From positions 3,807,311 to 3,871,310 of the forward strand of contig NW_022098037.1 in NCBI RefSeq assembly GCF_002288925.2: a stretch of 64,000 nt of DNA. Reading direction: 5' to 3'. The stretch comes from Delphinapterus leucas (lineage: Eukaryota; Chordata; Mammalia; Artiodactyla; Monodontidae). Each line of letters begins with the position of its first letter. Position 1 is the first letter of the stretch. Below are positions 58,746 through 64,000 of this stretch, piece by piece. The translations under genes were made by a program, and so were the position numbers. The notes under the pieces are model-generated. The model was not told the DNA's origin and did not search any database. It saw only the letters and a list, made by a program, of their open reading frames with translations.

Positions 58746-59409
58746 AAAACCCAACTGGCACAATTCCTTCAGAACTTGAGAACAAATATTTCAAAAGGAA
58801 CCACACATACCTGTTTGTTTGGTTTTTCACAAACTACAATCAATTTTATCATTAATGATTTATTTTAAATGCACACGGCTTTTTCTAAGTGGGTGAGCCT
58901 TCGAATAATTCATCAAAAGCAGCAGGACTAGCTAACCTCCTTAGCTGTATAGAGAGGTCTACTGACTTTTTCACCAACTGAGAACCATTTCTTTCATAAG
59001 TAGAAATCCCCCCAAAATTTCAGATGTACTATTTTCCCCTTTGGAAATATTTTCTTTCTTGGCTTTTTCGCTATTAATATTGATGTGATATATCTGGTTC
59101 TAGCTGTGAATTTAATCAAACTCTTACTCCATTGTCTTAACTTTATTCCTAAAGCCAAACTCTGAAACTTTTGCTAAATCTTGTCAGATATTTCATTCTT
59201 ATAAAATATAATCCTTATCCTCTACCTCTGTTCTACTGATGGATTGATCACTGCACCTTAAATGATGTTACCTAATTGTGAGACATTCAAAACATCTTAA
59301 TCTGATTTTGCCCACTGATTGTCAACTAATCAACAGTCTTCAATATTACATGTGGTGTGCTTGTACCAGAAATACGGTAACAAATGTTGATTGCCTACTT
59401 AACAGCCCT
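58746..59409. other. Unclassified sequence
   Basis: Nothing recognised. Confidence 0.35.
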
Positions 59410-59725
59410 TTTTCCTTATTACTTGCTCACAGAGCTCCCAGTTTGTGCAGGCATATGGCAGAAACATGTTCCAAGATGGCGGGCTCTCCCCCCAACCACA
59501 ACTAATGAACCCTGTTGGTTTCCCTTCCCTTTTGCTTGATTTAGGGGTGGACACGTGGTGGGCACACAAATCTGACCAATCAGACTGAGGGGTGGTCTAA
59601 CTTTGGAGCAATTTATCTTCCTGGTAAAAACCTCTGTCTTCCTATTTTGAATGCTATAATGCATGGATGTGATAGAGTTGGCAGCAGCCATCCTGTGACT
59701 CTGAAGAACTTAAAAAATAATAATA
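59410..59725 (+). mobile_element. Possible old LTR, unclassified
   Basis: 'gttccaagatggcgggctct', 'ggggtggacacgtggtgggc' and 'tctgaccaatcagactgagg' resemble the CCAAT-box region seen near 53449 and 8041. Family not identified. Confidence 0.4.
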
Positions 59726-60600
59726 ATAAAATAAATCCACAAGGTCTGCAAGAACAAAAGAAAAGGCAATAGCGAAAAAAAAAAAAAGTGCTGGAAACTA
59801 GAAAACAGATGGATGAGGTGTAATCAATGGCAGACCCAACAGAGTTGAATCCTAAGCTGGCAATGAGGAAAATTGAGAAACAACACATCAGAATCCTCAA
59901 AGGTTTCAGGAACTGGTAGTACCAGAGACCTCTGGTACTGGAGATGGAAAAAGATGATAAAATAAGGAGGCAGCAGTTAACCCCCTGGAACAATTTATTC
60001 ATTCCACACAGCTAGATCAATGCCCGTTTCCAACACCAGCAAAAAACTGATGGTTTATTCACTAGAGAAGGTAAAATAGTGTTCTCTGGACTTGAGGACT
60101 GTTTAAATTATGGATACTGTACTGAAATCAGGTGTATTAAGTAACGGTGTGTTCACTGAAGGCTGAATGCTGAGACCCTCAGCTCTCTTTCCTTATTTGG
60201 CTCCCAAAACATTGGCAAACAGATCTTAATCCTCCAGATAGATAACTGAAACGCTTTCCAAGTAATCTAAGTAGCCCAAGAAGAAAGAACTAAAGATACC
60301 GTCAAAGGGATGGAGGTTAATCATTCAGGACACCTACAGTGAGGCTCCTAAAGTGAACAAGTTACCCATACTCTCAAAACTGCAAATTATCTTTTGGGGT
60401 CTCACTCTTAATCAGGAGCAGACAATCCAGGATTTCCAATCATCTGAGAAAAGCCCCTAGCATAAACACTGGGAACCAAACAAACAGAAGGAGAAGGAAC
60501 TTGAAGGAAACAGAAAGGAGAGGAAAACTTCTGAGACTAACGTTCTCAGAGAGAAAAGAAAATATTTTGCTTTCATAAAACTAGAACTAAATGCTACTTT
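59726..60600. other. Unclassified, possibly old L1/HAL1
   Basis: A-rich purine-biased sequence on the + strand leads into the HAL1-like block downstream. No firm identification. Confidence 0.35.
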
Positions 60601-60639
60601 AAAAGTATAATCTGAAAAAAAAATAAAAGTATAATCTGA
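60601..60639. repeat. 15 bp duplication flanking a 9 bp A run
   Basis: 'aaaagtataatctga' occurs at 60601-60615 and 60625-60639, separated by 'aaaaaaaat'. This looks like a target-site duplication around a tail-only insertion. Confidence 0.7.
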
Positions 60640-60659
60640 GTATAAGAACGAGCACTTGA

Positions 60660-61019
60660 TGAAGTAAGTCAGAAAAAGACAAATACCATATGATATCACT
60701 TCTTTGTGGAACCTAAAATATGACACTAATGAACTTATCTACAAAAGAGAAACAGACTCACAGACATAGAGAACAGACTTGTGGTTGCCAAGAGGGGTGG
60801 GAAGGGATGGACTGGGAGTTTGGGGTTAGTAGATGCAAACTATTCTATAAAGAATGGATAAACAAGGTCCTACTGTAGAGCACAGGGAACTATATTCAAT
60901 ATCCTGTGATAAACCATAATGGAAAAGAGTATGAAAAATAATGTATGTATATGTATAACTAAATCACTTTGTTGTATAGCAGAAATTAACACATTATAAA
61001 TCAACTATACTTCAATAAA
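60660..61019 (+). mobile_element. L1 3' end, 5' truncated (360 bp)
   Basis: 'aagtcagaaaaagacaaata', 'agacttgtggttgccaagag', 'gagcacagggaactatattc' and 'aaatcaactatacttcaata'. The target-site duplication is 'agaacgagcacttga' (60645-60659) against 'agaatgaacacttga' (61020-61034). Confidence 0.93.
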
Positions 61020-61034
61020 AGAATGAACACTTGA

Positions 61035-61470
61035 AAATTTAAAATATGCTAACAGATTTAAAAACCAGAGGATAAATTTGTAGAAATCTCCCCAAAATGG
61101 AGCAAAAAGACAATGCTATGAGAAAAATTTTAAATTAAAGAACTAGCCCAAGAAGTCCAACATCCAGGTAATAGGAGCTCCAGAAAGATAAAAGACAGAG
61201 AAAATAAACAGAAGAAAATAGTCAATTCCGAAAAATGTCCTAGAACCGCAGGGCATAAATCACGAGATTGAAAGGACGCTCTGGAAGCCATACCCCATGG
61301 ATAAAAACAGAACCACCCATGACACACTATTGTGGAATTTCAAAACACTGAAGGTCCAAGAGATGATTCTACCAGCCTCCAGAGAAGAAAAAAGGGTCTC
61401 ATATATTCCATATTGGAATCAAAATGGTTTCAAATTTCCAAACAGCAATGCTGAAAGCAAAACAACTGTA
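61035..61470 (+). mobile_element. HAL1/L1M ORF1-like remnant
   Basis: 'aggagctccagaaagataaa', 'atgacacactattgtggaat', 'caaaacactgaaggtccaag' and 'agcctccagagaagaaaaaa' follow the ORF1-type region of HAL1/old L1. The small frames at 61297-61654 are its decay products. Confidence 0.55.
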
Positions 61471-61944
61471 TCAGTCAGAGTTTGGCCAAGAAAAGAGAAG
61501 CCACTCTAGGGACACAAATAGAAGCGTTTTAATAGAGAGAATCAGAAGCTTATACAAACTAAGGGTTGAGGGTGTGAAGGTCAGAGGAGAAGCCAGGGGA
61601 AGCAGTGATTTACAGGCCCGGCAAGCCATAGAAAATCTCAGCATCCTAAAATGAGACACTGCCTTTAATCCCAAGTGCTGAAGGGCCTGAGGGCCACCTC
61701 TAAGAGCTGAGAGCAGTCCTCATTGACAGCCAGCAAGCCAATGGGGATTTCAGTCCTACAGCTGCAAGGAAATGAATTCTGCTAACAACCTGAGGGAGCA
61801 TGGAAATGGAGCTTTCTCCAACCAAGCCTCCAAGTGAGGATACAGCCAATCGACATCTTGATTTCAGCCTTATGATATTGTAAGCAGAGAAGCCAGCTAA
61901 AATGTGCTGAATTCCTGGCCTGTGGAAACTGTGGGATAACAAAT
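61471..61944. other. Unclassified, partly MLT1-like
   Basis: 'ctttctccaaccaagcctcc' to 'ggaaactgtgggataacaaa' (61810-61941) resembles an MLT1 3' part. 61470-61545 shares a motif with 12462-12530. No gene. Confidence 0.4.
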
Positions 61945-61977
61945 GTGTGTATGTGTGTGTGTGTGTGTGTGTGTGTT
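61945..61977. repeat. (TG)n microsatellite at the L1 tail
   Basis: An almost pure TG run of about 33 bp directly abuts the L1 3' end on the - strand, where a T tract would be expected. Confidence 0.9.
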
Positions 61978-63972
61978 TAATAGATCTTTATTGGAGTATA
62001 ATTACTTCACAATACTGTGTTAGTTTCTGTTACACAACAAAGCGAATCAGCCATATGCATACACATGTCCCCATATCCCCTCCCTCTTGAGCCTCCCTCC
62101 TACCCTCCCTATCCCACCCCTCTAGGTCATCGCAAAGCACCGAGCCAATCTCCCTGCGCTATGCTGCTGCTTCCCACCAGCCAACTATTTTACACTCGGT
62201 AGTGTATGTATGTCGATGCTACTCTCACTTCTCCCCAGTTTCGTCCCCCTACCCCATGTCCTCAAGTCCATTTTCTACGTCTATCTCTTTATTCCTGCCC
62301 TGCAACTAGGTTCATCAGTACCTTTTTTTTTTTTAGATTCCATATATATTTGTTAGCATACAGTATTTGTTTTTCTCTTTCTGACTTACTTCACTCTGTA
62401 TGACAGACTCTAGGTCCATCCATCTCACTACAAATAGCTCAATTTTGTTTCTTTTTATGGCTGAGTAATATTCCATTGTATATATGTGCCACACCTTCTT
62501 TATCCATTCATCTGTCAGTGGACATTTAGGTTGGTCCCATGTCCTGGCTATTCTAAATAAAGCTGCAGTGAACATTGTGGTACATGTCTCTTTTTGAATT
62601 ATGGTTTTCTCAGGGTATATGCCCATTAGTGGGATTGCTGGGTCATATGGTAGTTCTATTTTTAGTTTTTTAAGGAACCTCCATACTGTTTTCCATAGTG
62701 GCTGTATCAATTTACATTACCACCAACAGTGCAGGAGGGTCCCTTTTTCACCACACCCTTTCCAGCATTTACTGTTTCTAGATTTTTTGATGATGGCCAT
62801 TCTGACTGGCATAAGGTGATACCTCATTGTAGTTGTGATTTGCATTTCTCTAATAGTTAGTGATGTTGAGCATCTTTTCATGTGCCTCTTGGCCATCTGT
62901 GTGTCTTCCATGGTGAAATGTCTATTTAGGTCTTCTGCCCATTTTTTAATTGGATTGTTTGCTTTTCTGATATTGAGCTCCATGAGCTGTTTGTATATTT
63001 TGGAGATTAATCCTTTGTCCATCGTTTCATTTACAAATATTTTCTCCCATTCTGAGGGTTGTCTTTTTTGTCTTGTTTATGGTTTTCTTTGCTGTGCAAA
63101 AGCTTTTAAGTTTAATTAAGTCCCATTTGTTTACTTTTGTTTTTATTTCCATTACTCTAGGAAGTGGGTCAAAAAAGATCTTGCTGTGGTTTATGTCAAA
63201 GAGTATTTTTCCTATGTTCTCCTCTAAGGGTTTTATAGTGTCTGGTCTTACATTTAAGTCTTTAATCCATTTGGAGTTTATTTTTGTGTATGGTGTTAGG
63301 TAGTGTTCTAATTTCATTCTTTTACATGTAGCTGTCCAGTTTTCCCAGCACCACTTATTGAAGAGACTGTCGTTTCTCCATTGTATATCCTTACCTCCTT
63401 TGTCATAGATTAGTTGACCATAGGTGCATGGGTTAATCTCTGGGCTTTCTATCTTTTTCCATTGATCTATATTTCTGTTTTTGTGCCACTACCATATTGT
63501 CTTGATTACTGTAGCTTTGTAGTATAGTCTGAAGTCAGGGAGTCTGATTCCTCCAGCTCCACTTTTACCCCTCAAGACTGCTTTGGCTATTCGGGGTCTT
63601 TTGTGTCTCCATACAAATTTTAAGATTTTTTTGTTCTAGTTCTGTAAAAAATGCCACTGGTAATTTGATAGGGATTGCTTTGAATTTGTAGATTGCTTTG
63701 GGCAGTATAGTCATTTCCACAATATTGATTCCTCTAGTCCAAGAATATGGTATATCTCTCCATCTGTTTGTATCACCTTTAATTTCTTTCATCAGTGTCT
63801 TACAGTTTTCTGCATAGAGGTCTTTTTTCTCCCTAGGTGGGTTTATTCCTAAGTATTTTATTCTTTTTGTTGCAGTGGTAAATGAGAGTGTTTCCTTAAT
63901 TTCTCTTTCAGATTTTTCATCATTAGTGTACAGGAATGCAAGAGATTTCTGTGCATTAATTTTGTATCCTGC
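61978..63972 (-). mobile_element. L1 retrotransposon, reverse strand, 2 kb
   Basis: Read on the - strand: ORF2 from the end of the RT core to the C-terminus, then a 3'UTR ending 'ttattggagtataattactt' (on +). Open pieces: 63565-63792 ([20 protein letters not shown]), 63027-63317, 62717-63022 and 62333-62710 ([19 protein letters not shown], then [13 protein letters not shown], ending YGI). The frame is broken at least three times. It is similar in age to the + strand L1 at 30-35 kb. At 63969 it meets an inverted piece of itself. Confidence 0.96.
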
Positions 63973-64000
63973 AACAAAAAGAATAAAATACTTAGGAATA
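63844..64000. repeat. Perfect 32 bp inverted repeat within L1 (fold-back)
   Basis: 63844-63875 ('tattcctaagtattttattc' and on to 'ttgttgcag') is the exact reverse complement of 63969-64000, with a 93 bp spacer. The right arm runs off the window, so the true length is unknown. Confidence 0.95.

Noticed and set aside
63844..64000. Twin-priming inversion as the cause of the L1 fold-back
   Set aside because: Twin priming inverts an upstream L1 segment. Here the inverted arm begins with sequence that lies downstream of the join in L1 order.

Overview
The window is mammalian intergenic or intronic DNA, almost certainly from a cetacean. The main evidence is at least 16 copies of the CHR family of tRNA-derived SINEs (each starts near 'cttccctggtggcgcagtgg', carries RNA polymerase III A and B boxes, and ends in an A-rich or AAAT-rich tail). 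They occur in a short form (~200 bp), a long form (~280-360 bp) and a tRNA-head-only form (~120-145 bp). I saw no BovB or Bov-A type sequence, which argues against a ruminant. The L1 elements are of the cetartiodactyl type. All family assignments come from recalled consensus sequences, not from a search.

No intact protein-coding gene, tRNA, rRNA or CRISPR array could be supported. Nearly all open frames are SINE read-through, L1 remnants or chance ORFs. The only recognisable cellular gene is an intronless, frameshifted copy of RXYLT1 (TMEM5, ribitol xylosyltransferase 1) at about 22150-23294.

Layout. 1-5 kb: MIR copies, one long CHR SINE, an unnamed repeat interrupted by a small inverted-repeat DNA transposon. 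5-7 kb: unclassified. 7-11 kb: a MaLR LTR, old antisense L1, three SINEs and a Tigger-like element inside an L1 tail. 11-20 kb: mostly unclassified, with a hAT-like MITE, a second copy of the unnamed repeat, a CR1/L3 remnant and L1 tails. 20-24 kb: a MaLR LTR, then a composite retrocopy (antisense L1 5'UTR leader, unknown segment, RXYLT1) inside an L1 3' end. 24-30 kb: old L1 tails, SINEs, an MLT1 LTR. 30-35 kb: a 5 kb L1 on the + strand, interrupted by a SINE and a 100-N assembly gap flanked by a false 260 bp duplication. 35-43 kb: old L1, a MITE and a dense SINE cluster. 42.6-47.4 kb: CR1, MIR and MLT1. 47-54 kb: LTR-like sequence, an L1 tail, SINEs and a three-deep nest. 54.8-60 kb: LTRs, a TG/CA/TA microsatellite, MIR and SINEs. 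60-64 kb: a HAL1/L1M remnant, then a 2 kb L1 on the - strand ending in a fold-back.

The most interesting object is the composite retrocopy at 21450-23333. The antisense L1 5'UTR at its 5' end appears to lack a segment bounded by GT...AG on the antisense strand, and its 3' edge also stops at a GT. This is what reverse transcription of a spliced chimeric mRNA, started at an L1 antisense promoter and spliced into RXYLT1, would leave. The target-site duplication and breaks are visible in the sequence; the splicing inference rests on a recalled L1 consensus.
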